Source of the DNA: Capronia americana
Lineage: Eukaryota > Ascomycota > Eurotiomycetes > Chaetothyriales > Herpotrichiellaceae
Length of the DNA: 64,000 nucleotides
Reading direction: 5' to 3'
NCBI GenBank assembly: GCA_016110215.1
Contig: JADWQD010000022.1
Location: 310,001 to 374,000, forward strand
Under the pieces are notes generated by a model. It did not search any database. It was not told the origin of the DNA and saw only the letters and a program-made list of their open reading frames with translations. Position numbers and translations under genes: made by a program. Positions 45,364 through 56,200 of this stretch are shown one piece after another (the stretch's first letter is position 1; each line of letters starts with the position of its first letter).

Positions 45364-46631
45364 ATGGGGTGCGGTGCGAGTAAGGAAGACACAGCCGGCA
45401 AGGCAAGAAACGATGAGATTGAAAATCAACTCAAGAGGGACAAGATGGCCCAGCGCAACGAGATCAAGATGCTACTACTAGGTGGGTTGAATTTCTAGCA
45501 ATGTTGGCAGTATACATCCTAACGATTCTCCAGGCGCTGGTGAATCTGGGAAGTCCACGATCCTCAAGCAAATGAAGCTCATCCACGAGGGCGGATACTC
45601 GCGTGACGAACGCGAATCTTTCAAGGAAATCATCTTCTCCAACACCGTCCAATCCATGCGCGTAATTCTAGAAGCGATGGAGTCTCTGGAGCTACCACTG
45701 GACGATCAACGAGCCGAGTATCACGTCCAGACAATCTTCATGCAACCGCAACAGATCGAGGGAGATAGCATGCCACCTGAGGTTGGGGCGGCCATCAAAG
45801 CACTGTGGCAGGACGTTGGCGTTCAAGAATGCTTTAAGCGGTCAAGAGAATACCAGCTCAACGATTCGGCACGATAGTGAGTGGAAATCTGCGCCTGTAC
45901 GAGACATACTGGCTGACGTCGTATGATAGCTACTTCGACTCGATTGACCGCATTGCTGCCCACGACTACCTTCCTAACGATCAGGATGTCCTGCGATCTC
46001 GAGTAAAGACCACTGGTATCACCGAGACTACCTTCATCATTCAGGATCTAACATATCGCATGTTCGACGTTGGTGGACAGCGCTCAGAACGAAAGAAGTG
46101 GATTCATTGCTTCGAAAACGTCACAACCATTCTGTTCCTAGTGGCCATCTCGGAATACGACCAACTCCTCTTCGAGGATGAGACGGTCAACCGCATGCAG
46201 GAGGCGCTCACACTCTTCGACAGCATCTGCAATTCTAGATGGTTCATCAAGACCAGCATAATCCTCTTCTTGAACAAGATCGACAGATTCAAGGAGAAGC
46301 TTCCCGTGAGCCCAATGCAAAACTACTTCCCCGACTATGAAGGTTCGTAACTTTCCAGCAGTGTCAAGGAACATTCACTCATTTTGTGCTATAGGCGGTC
46401 CGGACTATGCTGCTGCTTGCGACTACATCCTGAACCGATTTGTGTCGCTCAATCAAGCAGAGACGAAACAAATTTATACCCACTTCACATGCGCGACGGA
46501 TACCACGCAGATAAGATTCGTCATGGGCGCCGTCAACGGTAAGCTTTGGCCACCCATCCACAATATCCGATTTCTAACCAGTCTCAGATATCATCATCCA
46601 GGAAAATCTTCGAATGTGCGGTCTCATATGA
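45364..46631 (+). CDS. gna-1/fadA: Heterotrimeric G protein alpha subunit, group I
   Basis: Five exons, 45364-45481, 45534-45876, 45930-46342, 46395-46538 and 46588-46631, give 353 aa, the exact family length; introns are 49-53 nt. The protein couples seven-transmembrane receptors to cAMP and MAP-kinase signalling and controls growth, conidiation and development. MGCGAS at the start allows myristoylation and palmitoylation. Guanine-nucleotide motifs: GAGESGKST (G1), RSRVKTTGI (G2), DVGGQRSE (G3), FLNKID (G4) and TCATDT (G5). The C-terminus ENLRMCGLI keeps the cysteine four residues from the end, the pertussis-toxin-type site of the Gi group. It is nearly identical to FadA/GNA-1 in all these segments. 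The regulatory Gln in GGQ is intact. Confidence 0.97.
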
Positions 46632-47585
46632 TGACCAACACCTTGATCGCGTTGCGTCATTTCTGCCCTGATTTGCTCACGACTTGCATATACCACCGGC
46701 GTTGGCAGGGTCGGCTTTATTCTCTTTTTCTCCTTGACATTGGCGAAGAATTGCCTATTCCCGACTTCGAATCACAATCGCGATTGACGTCGGATACCGA
46801 TTCCCCCTTCTTCGAGATTAGCGGATTTCCAGAACCCACGGCGTTCGGACCCTTGTCAAAAGCGACGAAGACTTGAGGAAAGTTGAGGACTTCCTATTTC
46901 TCCACTGCTTTGCGCAGCCAATTCTACCCAGGTCGCCGGCGTACTCTTCCTGTACCGATGAATTATGCCAGCCAAAAGCGACCCCATTTTCCCTTGCAAC
47001 TTGATGGAAGGATTCAAAGACTCGACGGACGACTAAAGTGGAGCAGAGCGCTGATAGCTGGTGTAGCATGCGCAGAGGTGACGATGGAGGATTGGGAGCT
47101 TGTGCTTGAATAGACTTTCGGACCAGAGAACCAGGCCATTGTATATCACCTTTCTCCGAAAGACAGACATAAGCGAGCAAATACGAGACGACTGTAAATC
47201 TTCCTGGTGCATTGGATTCAAGCCCCCACAATAGCTTCGAAGGGCTGCGAATAATGCTTAGGGCAACTAACTAACTACCAGGTGGCTACCTTGTGGAGAA
47301 CATCTGACTGCATAACAGTTCAGCAATGCTCACTTCGCATCAGCTTCCTCTCAACATCAGCTCACTCGCACACTCACCTCTCGGTCTGAACAGAGGATGA
47401 TGAAAGGACACTTTTGAGATTCCGAAATTCCCGATGGTCAGGCCAACAGCGAGACTGAGGCCTCGCAGCCCTGGGCCACAAATGTTGTATCAGCCGCACA
47501 CCATTCCACTCCAGCGATCGACGCGCAGATCAGAAGTACGAAAGACTTTCCGAATGCGAAGCGGCACTGCGGTGCCAGCTCGTAA
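46632..47585. other. 0.95-kb interval between convergent genes
   Basis: No gene. It presumably contains the 3' UTRs of the G-alpha gene and the reductase. Confidence 0.5.
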
Positions 47586-48810
47586 TTACTCGGTAAATCT
47601 CGACTGATCTACTTTGACGACGACCTTGCCTCTGGCGCGTCTACTTAACATCCTTTCATACGCCTGGTGTGATTGTTAGCGTACATCCAGCGCTTCACGG
47701 TTAACGTTCGGGCTCCCCACATTTGGCACATCGTTAAAGTCCCAAATCGAATCGATGGGTACTGTCAGCTTCCCTTCTTCGCAGAGTTCCTTCAACTTCT
47801 GGAGGCCGTCGGACGTGCACGTGGAAGTCACCTGGACGTATCTCCTCGGTGTCCCGCCCAGAAGGCGAGGCCACAGAACGTTCCTCAACATCCGACTAAC
47901 CGCTACCAGCATACTGCCGTACGTGTAGTGTTCGAAGGCGACGCCGACAGTAACGTAGGATCCGCTTTCCTTCAAGAAGTCGGCGCAGTTATCGAATAGT
48001 GATTGCACGCCATACGCGTCGATGATGGTATCGAACTTTTCGCCCGAGAATTTCTCCCCCAGCAGTTTATGGACAGGTGTTTGCGTCCGGTGGTCGACGA
48101 CCTAGTCGGTGTCAGTGCAAGGAGATGAAATAGAATGCACAAGGAACAGAAAAGAAAGCCGTTCACACCTCTTCTGCGCCGAGTTCTCGAGCGAATTGTT
48201 CTTTGTCGCGAGAGCAGACTACCACGAGTCGACCTTCCTTTCCAATTATATTTCGAACCATCTGCGTGACCAAAGATCCAATGCCTCCAGCAGCGCCATT
48301 GACGAGGATCTTTTGCCCCGGTTTCAGCTCGGCTTTTTCCACCAGACACAGAGCCGTGCATCCTGCAATCGGCAAACCAGCAGCTGCTTGCATATCCATC
48401 TCTTTCGGGACAATGGTCACATAGCAGGCGTCGAGGACGACGTAGTCGCTGAGGCTACCGTGCCCTTTCAAATGGTCCGACACGGGTATACTCCCAAAAA
48501 CGTCGATTCCTGGCTTCAACCCGCGGGAAGGGTCCACGTCGACGCCCACATCCACGATCTGTCCTGCAAAATCCATCTCGGGAATGCTCGGCTTTGTCCT
48601 TAGAAACGAAGGACATAGCTGCATCATCACGGACCCTGCTGGATTGAGAGCTGCATACTTGACACGCACCAGGACCTGTGTTCCGGAACTGAACTGCGGT
48701 CGGGGGAGATTGTTGTGCAGTGCAAGGACCTTCTCCGGAGGGCCAGTAGTATCGTGTGTCCAGGCTCGAACTTTCAGAAGCGGCGTCTGAGACCCTCCTT
48801 CCATGGTCAT
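47586..48810 (-). CDS. Medium-chain reductase, quinone-oxidoreductase-like
   Basis: Three exons on the minus strand, 48810-48169, 48101-47721 and 47663-47586, give 366 aa; introns are 67 and 57 nt. This zinc-free MDR (zeta-crystallin / RTN4IP1-like group) has an N-terminal catalytic fold with KYAALNPAG and MDFAGQIVDVG. The NADPH motif is VNGAAGGIGS, followed by VVVCSRDKEQFARELGAEEV and DTIIDAYG. The last exon supplies AYERMLSRRARGKVVVKVD, the usual end of the family. It was recovered by using donor GTGGGG at 47720 with a CTAAC branch point; without it the frame stops 15 residues earlier. Members reduce quinones or alpha,beta-unsaturated carbonyls. The substrate and location are unknown. A second ATG at 48804 is possible. 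Confidence 0.88.
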
Positions 48811-49464
48811 TTCCAGACTGCGACGCTATTATTAGCTCCGGGGAAACTGAACGCCGAGAATCTGGAGTTTGGCATAGGCTCATATAGTTAGGGAGAAGAC
48901 GATTTTTCGGCTCGACAAGGGTCGCTACCTCAGACAAGTGAATCAATCCATGGAGGACAACCCTGGGCCAGGGGTTTATATCAAGTTGGATTGGTGTCTG
49001 CCTGCCTGTCAGAGGTGAAAAGAGTGCTAAGGTAGCATCGTGTCTTGGAAGGGGACAGTCAAGCTTTGTGTTGGGGACGAATCACACTGCCACAGTGCAC
49101 AGCACCCGCTGTCTGTCTGTCTCTGTATATCAGTGTTGTGCCGACGAGGGGCACCACCTCTAACCCAGTAACGTCAGTCTCAAGGCTGCTGGAGACTTGG
49201 GAAAGACGGTCTCCAGTATTTGTGGGTGGATACACATGGACGACATGATAACGAACACAGTACACAGTAGTAAACCGTGTTGGAGTCGCAGGAGTGATTG
49301 GTCGCGTCCATGTCCAACAGCAGTCAAGGCAGCTAGCCGGGGTCGGATATCAAATCCTGCCCCCGTGACCTGCGAACCACGTATCCCGTAATTTACATTA
49401 TGCAAAGCAGGCCGAGCATCGCGGGTGTAGAGTCACATAGACCTGTTTGCAACCCACTAATTCA
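48811..49464. other. Divergent promoter region, reductase and USE1
   Basis: No gene is seen in 654 bp. Confidence 0.5.
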
Positions 49465-50535
49465 ATGTCTTTGACCACGGCTCTTAGACCTGTCGGCCTA
49501 CCGTTCGGCGGTGGTCCAAGGCGAGAACATTCAGTGGCTGACAACCTTTCCACGCGACCGTTCCATCACGAAGTCGGCTACATCAACCTCCACCGTACCC
49601 TCCTCCGCTATCAGCACTTGATTCTCCTGACGCCATCCTCCTCCGCCAACGACAGCACAGAGCTGACGCCACTGCAACGGCAAATACAGGCCGAGCTATG
49701 GTCGCCTTTACCGTACCATCGCACGAAATGGCTACGCAACGTGGAAGGGGCTCGGACGTCGCTGCTGCAGCTGGAGAGAAAGGCTCAGAATATCCGAGTA
49801 CAACGAGCAAAGCACGATGCAATCAAGGATCTGGCCGAGAAAAGGGCTGTCATCAAGAGGCTGCGGAACAGGATAGAGGAAATCGGTACGGAGGTTGACT
49901 TGATGGCTACAGACAACTGGAAACCGCCGTTTCGAGATGATGAGGCGGAAACAATATACGACTTTCTGCAGAAGCACTGCGACTCTCGAGGCCTAGCGAG
50001 TGCGGTAGTCGAGAACGACCGGGATGCGCCGCTGAACGAAGGCAAGACTGTGACGAAAATGGAGGAAGAACCATCGACTACAGACAAGCAGGGTGACAAA
50101 GGGACAAAAGAAGAGTTATTCGGGTCATCAAGTTTACGACGCAGAGGCAAGGGGCAAGATGAGGCTGACAGGGCTTCTGCGCAAACAAGTGGCTTCTCAA
50201 ATCTTCCTGTCACGGAACGGTCACTGCTGGATTCCTCGAAGGTGCACGAGGACATCACAGCATCTCTCGTGAACATGGCAGCTCAGCTCAAGCAAGAGCA
50301 GCGGAAGTTGCAGTTCTCTCTCGAGCAGGACAAGGGCATCTTGGGACGAGCAATCGAGGGGCTAGATGTCAGCCTAAGCGGCATGGAAGCTGCAAGCAAG
50401 AATATGAAATTCCTACAGCGAATGAGTGAAGAAGAAGGCTGGCTTGGGAGGCTGAAATTGTATGCCATGATCTTTGGCATGTGGATTGTGGCATTCCTGC
50501 TAGTGTTTGTATGCCCCAAGTTGAGATTTGGGTGA
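49465..50535 (+). CDS. USE1: Use1-like ER SNARE
   Basis: A single exon encodes 356 aa starting at the ATG at 49465; upstream in-frame codons are not ATG. Use1 is a Qc-type SNARE on the ER that receives COPI vesicles in Golgi-to-ER traffic, with Sec20 and Ufe1. The N-terminal half is helical (INLHRTLLRYQHLIL, long coiled coil around RAVIKRLRNRIEEI). A charged linker follows. Then comes a SNARE-like heptad region (HEDITASLVNMAAQLKQEQ, FSLEQDKGILGRAIEGLD), ending in a single tail anchor (YAMIFGMWIVAFLLVFV) with a very short lumenal tail. This order matches Use1; other tail-anchored coiled-coil proteins remain possible. Confidence 0.68.
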   Translation: MSLTTALRPVGLPFGGGPRREHSVADNLSTRPFHHEVGYINLHRTLLRYQHLILLTPSSSANDSTELTPLQRQIQAELWSPLPYHRTKWLRNVEGARTSLLQLERKAQNIRVQRAKHDAIKDLAEKRAVIKRLRNRIEEIGTEVDLMATDNWKPPFRDDEAETIYDFLQKHCDSRGLASAVVENDRDAPLNEGKTVTKMEEEPSTTDKQGDKGTKEELFGSSSLRRRGKGQDEADRASAQTSGFSNLPVTERSLLDSSKVHEDITASLVNMAAQLKQEQRKLQFSLEQDKGILGRAIEGLDVSLSGMEAASKNMKFLQRMSEEEGWLGRLKLYAMIFGMWIVAFLLVFVCPKLRFG

Positions 50536-51090
50536 GGGGGGATTGCACACGCGGGTCAAGCGACAACTTGAAAGAATACGAGTACTGGGTATGCAAATTG
50601 AGGTGACGATCTAGTGAGTGGCATGCAACGAAGGGTCACCTGCCGAGGAAGTGAAGGGATAACAGTTGGTGGAAGCAATCGTTGCCACGAGAAGCTTCTT
50701 TGAGTCCTGAACAGGATCGAGGAAGCACGAATCGAGATCGAATCCAGGTTGAAGGTGCAATTCCGGTGCCAGGGGGTTGCGTGTTTGTTCCAAGATCCGG
50801 GCTTCTTTGTGCCTTCGCCCGAATCTCCGATGACGTCGATGGTGGGACCAAAGCTGAAAACATGCACATGCTTTCACTTGTATGGTACCTGCTGACCAGC
50901 AAGTGTCCAGTCCACCAGTCCCTGCCAAAGTTTCACGATGGCAACAGTCAAAATCGGACTCGATCTTTGTCTATAAATCCCTGCTTTCGACCCTTTTCGA
51001 CTCCCAACCAGAAATCTTATCCCAGAACACATATCCTACCAAGCAAAGACAACATTCAATACCAAAACAAACAACCCCACTTCTTCCAAT
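50536..51090. promoter_or_regulatory. Promoter of the CsbD-like gene
   Basis: No gene. A TATAAA box lies at 50972-50977, 114 bp before the ATG, followed by a CAA-rich leader typical of highly expressed fungal genes. An AGGGG stress-element core lies near 50770. Confidence 0.5.
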
Positions 51091-51691
51091 ATGTCTTCCA
51101 ACGATAACACCTCAACCCTCAAGTCAGTTGTTGACACCGCTACTGGCTATGTCCAGTCGGGTATTGCCGCTGTGACTGGTAGCGCTGGTGACAAGGTGAG
51201 TCCCAGGTACATCAGGCCCTTCCCACTGGAGTGTTACTAACAACCTCTTTCAGGCGAAAGCCGACGAGTACAAGAACAAGGGCGCCGCCGAATCTGACCT
51301 CTCCCACACCGCCGCAAAGGCTGGTCCTTTCACTATCAGCTCTTCTGGCGCACCTGCCAAGGACAACCCCGACCGCACACAGGGATCATGGGATCAAACC
51401 GTCGGTAGTGCTAAGGAAACCGTGGGCAACCTCATCGGCAGCGAAGACCTCAAGCAACAAGGTCGCGAACAGAACTTGCAAGGTCAAGGTCAAGAAGCCA
51501 AGGGCCAATTGAGTGATCTTGGAAAGGGCGCCAGTGACCGTGCTCAAGGCGCTCTTGGGGGTGCGGTGGCTGCGCTCACAGGTGACCGCGCTGAGCAAGC
51601 CAAGTATCAAGATTTACATGACGAGGGCAAGACCAGACAACGTGGTGTCGAGTTAGACTTGGACAAGCAGGCTGCCGCTCAGCAGAAATAG
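51091..51691 (+). CDS. CsbD-like stress protein
   Basis: Two exons, 51091-51195 and 51254-51691, give 180 aa; the intron is 58 nt in phase 0. The protein is hydrophilic, rich in Gln, Gly, Ala, Asp and Lys, and predicted largely helical or disordered. Repeated CsbD-type segments appear: GSWDQTVGSAKETVGNLIGSED and GREQNLQGQGQEAKGQLSDL. Bacterial CsbD is a general stress protein. A fungal relative (Hmp1 of Ustilago) was reported to bind mismatched and cruciform DNA. The TATA box and A/C-rich leader suggest strong inducible expression. The cellular role here is not known. Confidence 0.8.
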
Positions 51692-52042
51692 ATTGAGCTG
51701 ACCCCCTCCCACAGCAGGGAGCCTTCGGCATCTGTTGCATGACATGATGGACGAGAAGAAGACGACAAGAGATAGACAGGGCGACGTTGTATGATTAGTC
51801 CTAGCCTTATGATACCCCAGAATTCAATGCGACGATGAGCTGTATCTGCCACTGTTTTTCTGTTGGAACCCTGATGCCATCCGCGGAAGCCAGTTCGGGC
51901 CCACGGATCCCCTTCTTGGTGACGCGGTTAACACTGATTACTAATGACCGATCTTGGCAGTCATGGCGTCGTTGGATGGCTTTCTACATCTTCGAGCGGA
52001 AGGGACCATTGTTTTATTTTAATTGTAGCACCATCCTAGAGT
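51692..52042. other. Short intergenic region
   Basis: 351 bp with no gene. It separates the CsbD-like gene from the Zn2Cys6 regulator on the same strand. Confidence 0.5.
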
Positions 52043-53757
52043 ATGCCTTCAGCACGTCGCGGGTGCAAGATATGTCGGGAACGCAGAGTCAGAGTTAGTG
52101 ATATTCCCCGACAATATGCAAGTATTCATATACCAACTCCTTTTACAGTGTGACATTGTTCAACCAGTCTGCGGTCAATGCGAAAAGGCGTCGCGACAAT
52201 GCATCTGGGACTCAGGCAACCATCAAGGTCTACTCTTCAAGGATGAGAATGCTTTTGCGAAAGGTCAACGCAGAAGACCTAAAAGAGCAAACCGCTCGAG
52301 AACTACCACCAGCCCGGCCATCATTGAGCCCAATATCTCGATCCCAGTCGATGTGCTCGCGTTTGCCTTCTATGCCCGGAACTTCCTGTTCCAGCCTGAT
52401 GAAGTTCCCGAGTTTGCCCACGACTACACGAATTACGTTCTGCAGCAATGGAAGCGTACAGATCCAGACTCTAGCTTGCACCTGGCTATCCATGCTCATG
52501 CTCACGCTCTCTTCGGACGAGAAAAGAGACTCCAAAAAGCGACGGACCAAGCAGCAATCTTCTATAGACAGAGTATAGCAAGACTTCAAGAGGAGATGCT
52601 GGAGTATCCCGGGCAGAAAATTGACGCGGGTTTGATTACAAGGATGTTACTTGGCGCCTACGAGGTTACCTCATACCGATCATCTCCTGCACTATTCCCT
52701 GCAACCTTTCTGACTGTTACGTAGAACACCAGCAGTCGAGCGTCCGAGCTAGGACTTGACGCTCCGACTCTTCACCATAATTCCAGGCATGAAATTTGGG
52801 CTCCTAACGCGATGCACCATTATGAAGCTGCAGTCACTCGGCTAGATCTATCAGCCGGAGACCTGCGTGGCACCGACTTAGCACTTAGAAGAGCTGTTCG
52901 AAGATCACTGGTAAGTTTCTAGTTGTCTGCTCCGCGGCTGGGACTATGTTTAATCATTGATGTCATTCAAGATTAAGATTTGCATCTCAAATAGCATTCT
53001 TCTTTCGGATTTCATGGCAGATGGTAGGCAATTTGGGGAAGATGGATTTGTGCTCGAACTCGATGCGGCCCTTATTGAAGCTGGACGACTTCAAACAAAC
53101 GCCAAAGCCTTACCTCCAGACAAGTTGAATTCCGGCTTTGAACTCGAATTGTTAAAGGAGTGTGCAAGAAAAACCGCGGTACTTGATACCACCCTCGCTA
53201 CATGGCCGACTAGTCTACCTGATGGTTTCGGGGTTACGCTTTGCGGCAGCAGTTGCGCTGAGCCAACCAGGTCTATCAAATTACCATTCGAGGATATGTT
53301 CCACGTTTATCAAAGTCACGCTCATGCCTTCTTCTGGAACACGCAAAGAGCTCTGCGCATCTTTGTCAACAGTCTTCGCATACGATGTCTCTCACAGCTT
53401 CAAAGTCTCCCGTCTGCCTCTACTGCACTTGCTGACGAATTGGATCACTGCCACCGGAACATTGAATCCTTAACCACAGATCTGTGTGCAAGTATCCCCT
53501 TCTATCTCCAATATTCTATACCGACCAGGAAAGGGTTCGAAGAGGTCACGATGGAGAAGCGGCTCATCTTCTCTAATGCCGAAATTGTGCCAAAGATGGC
53601 AGCATTCCTAGCTTGGCCTCTAGCAATAGCTGTGGGCTCAGAAGCCGTGCATGCGACTCGACGGGAATGGTTGAGATCAATTTTGACAAAGGTGGCGGAC
53701 TCTTTGCAAGATGCTGCTCTTCAAATCGTCGTTGACCGCAGCAGCTTCAAGTCCTAG
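52043..53757 (+). CDS. Zn2Cys6 transcription factor
   Basis: Four exons, 52043-52093, 52149-52664, 52725-52910 and 52972-53757, give 512 aa, all joins in phase 0; introns are 55, 60, 60 or 61 nt. Exon 1 codes MPSARRGCKICRERRVR, with the first two zinc cysteines. Exon 2 begins with the third cysteine (CDIVQPVCGQCEKASRQC), completing C-x2-C-x6-C-x6-C-x2-C-x6-C. A basic stretch (RRRPKRANRS) follows, then a helical regulator domain of the fungal_trans_2 kind (ARNFLFQPDEVPEF, LHLAIHAHAHALFG, LPFEDMFHVYQSHAHAFFWNTQRALRIF). The intron before the third cysteine is at the same place as in the Zn2Cys6 gene at 17442. The last acceptor (TTCAAG, 52971) has a weak branch point. Target unknown. Confidence 0.82.
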
Positions 53758-54276
53758 GCTCCTGGCCTCAAGCCAATAGGTCCGTGCCAGCCCCGAAACA
53801 GCTCAATATAAATACTGCAATTTGGGCTGCCGAAGGCAGACAAACAGTGCCAAGTTCATGGTTGAGATCGAGAGAGCATTGCCTCAATATCATTCAACGC
53901 CTATGACACTTCGAAGTGCGCCCCGTCAAACGACGCCGAGCTCGCTGTTTTATCCCAAGCTGGTATAGCCTGATCAAAATTAATCAGCACAGCCAATAGA
54001 GGGTACTTCCCCACAGCCTGGCCGAATATTTGTGGAAACCCCTAGTGGTTGCAAACAACTTGTCTATGGATCCCTGGAACAGAATTAGTTCCTGTGTTCA
54101 TGCTCACTGCTTGAGTAGCTTGGCCAGAGTGCAAATGAAGGGCAATATTACAAATCCAGGGACGGGAAGGTGGGGTATAAACAGGCTCAGCATCTTCTCT
54201 CTCTTTCATGCTAGGAAGTATTCTTTCATACGAATACTCTGACAAGACCGCCCCACCAATACCCAACATCACGCAG
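53758..54276. promoter_or_regulatory. Upstream region of the second SDR gene
   Basis: No gene. TATAAA lies at 54176-54181, about 100 bp before the ATG at 54277. This argues against the in-frame upstream ATG at 54208, which would lie near the transcript start. Confidence 0.45.
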
Positions 54277-55306
54277 ATGGCTCCGACAATAGCAAGATCA
54301 AGGGAACTCACAGGCTCCGAAGCCGTCAAGGCCTTTGCGGAATATATCGTTGGCAAAACGAGTAAGTACATTGTCGCGAATCCAGTCGAACCTGCCGCCA
54401 TTTACTAAATCGAGCTCTCAATAAGTTATCATCACCGGCGCCAGTGCCGATGGGCTGGGGGCTCAAACAGCACTGGACATCGCACACGCAAAGCCTGCCA
54501 ACATCATCCTGCTTGCTCGTGATGCCACGAAAGTCCATCCAGTCATCGACAAGATCAATAAGATCAGTCCTGCAACCCAAGCAGCTTTTGTGCCCATCAA
54601 TCTCGACGACCTTGACTCCGTCCGCACCGCCGCAGCCGAAGTCAGCAAGCTGGTGTTTCCCAGCGGCAAGATCGGTGTGCTCATCAACAACGCCGGAATC
54701 ATGGCCGTTCCCTATGCCACGACCAAGCTCGGCATCGAATCGCAGTTCGCAACCAATCATCTCGGCCACTTCGTCTTGACGCAGAAGCTGATGCCGCTTA
54801 TCAAGGCCGGTGGAGCCAGCGCCCGCATCGTGAACTTATCCTCCAGCGGTTATCGTATCGCACCATTTCGCCCCGACGACATCAACTTTGGCGACGGCAA
54901 AACGTATCACCCACTGTCAGGTTATGGACAGTCTAAGACTGCCAACATCCTGTTCAGCAAAGGTCTTGCGAAGCGCGGAGTCACGTCGTTTGCCGTGCAC
55001 CCGGGCCTGATCATGACCACGCATCTCTCGGACGAAGTGGACATCACGGTATTTGGCGCCATTGATGAGGTCACAGAGGCGAACACGGGCAGGCTATTTG
55101 GGGCAATGGACCACCCAAAAACAATCGAGCAGGGTGACGCCACCACAATTGTTGCAGCGTTCGATCCGACCATTGCCGACCAAAGCGGTGGATATCTGGC
55201 CGATAGCGTAGTGGTCGATGTGCTTGACCACGCAAAAGATGAGGTGATGGTCGAGAAGCTGTGGGAGATTAGTGAGAAGCTGGCTGGCGAGAGATTCACT
55301 GTCTGA
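54277..55306 (+). CDS. Short-chain dehydrogenase, retinol-dehydrogenase/WWOX-like
   Basis: Two exons, 54277-54361 and 54426-55306, give 321 aa; the 64-nt intron splits an Ile codon just before the cofactor motif. Motifs in order are ITGASADGLGAQTA (a modified TG-x3-G-x-G with an extra residue), NLDDLDSVR, LINNAGIMAVPY, NHLGHFVLTQKL, VNLSSSGY, SGYGQSKTANILF with catalytic Y-x3-K, and VHPGLIMTTHL. This pattern is that of the extended retinol-dehydrogenase-like SDRs common in fungi, usually NADP-dependent. The substrate is unknown. The residue pattern at the glycine loop is slightly unusual (ASADGLG), but all catalytic residues are present. Confidence 0.9.
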
Positions 55307-56200
55307 TCAATGGGTAGGAAGCGACAAGTGGCTGATATAGTGACTAGCCGTGGATCAATAGTCTTATCGAGACACCGGTGATCCCTCACCTTACTCTCGC
55401 GATCATAAGGGCGGAATGGGTAAGTCAGACAACCACAGAATGCAACAACCACAAAACGATCTTATGAGCCGTTTCTACCATTAGCCCGCACTAGACATGC
55501 CATCCATCGCTCAGTCTGCGGCGGAGTGTGAGACTTAGCAGGACCGCTCGAAGTGTATCGGTGTCCGTGAATGGGGTGTCGCGAATCGAGTCATCGGGAT
55601 TTAGGAGTTAATCCTAGTGCCACACTCTCCGTGACAAAGGCATAGTGTTCACGAATGTAGTAATCTGGTCCGACTTGGTAGGCATGGTAGATAGAGGTAG
55701 GTAGTCGATATTAGTAGGCTACTTCTTCGCCACGGCCTCTCTCAAAGGCCCCCCTTCGATAATTGAAAGACGGTCGTCAAGTCTTAGGCGGGACGGGATT
55801 GTAGAAGGATGATTGTGATCGTCAAGCGTTGACGTGGATATATCGAGAGAGGAGAGAAAGCGATAATCGAAACCCCCTCCAGACGACGGAGGGGAGTAAA
55901 ATGTGACTACGTGATCTGCTCGAGTAAACCAACCCGTAAGGATGCTAGGAACCGACGCTACTTTGTGACGTTATTACTTGCTCGCAGGGCACTTCAGCAC
56001 CCCAATCGGCAAGGCCAGATAAGGCAGGTGACGCTGGTCGCGCGAGTCGGGGGTGAGCAAGGGCGGCATCACCCAGTTTCCTGATCGGGCGGGAGACGCG
56101 GGCAGTTCAACCATACCTTGGCCAATGAGCAAGGCCCAACCCCAACAATGGATTGAATGTGCCTGTGTCAATCTGAACATTCCTAGATCATGTTGCGCCG
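55307..56200. other. 0.9-kb intergenic region upstream of VPS23
   Basis: No gene is seen. An out-of-frame ATG at 56190 precedes the real start by 11 bases and would open an overlapping upstream frame. Confidence 0.45.

Noticed and set aside
54208..54276. Upstream in-frame ATG adding 23 residues to the second SDR
   Set aside because: The TATA box at 54176 places the probable transcript start at or after this ATG, and the extension has no family counterpart known to me.
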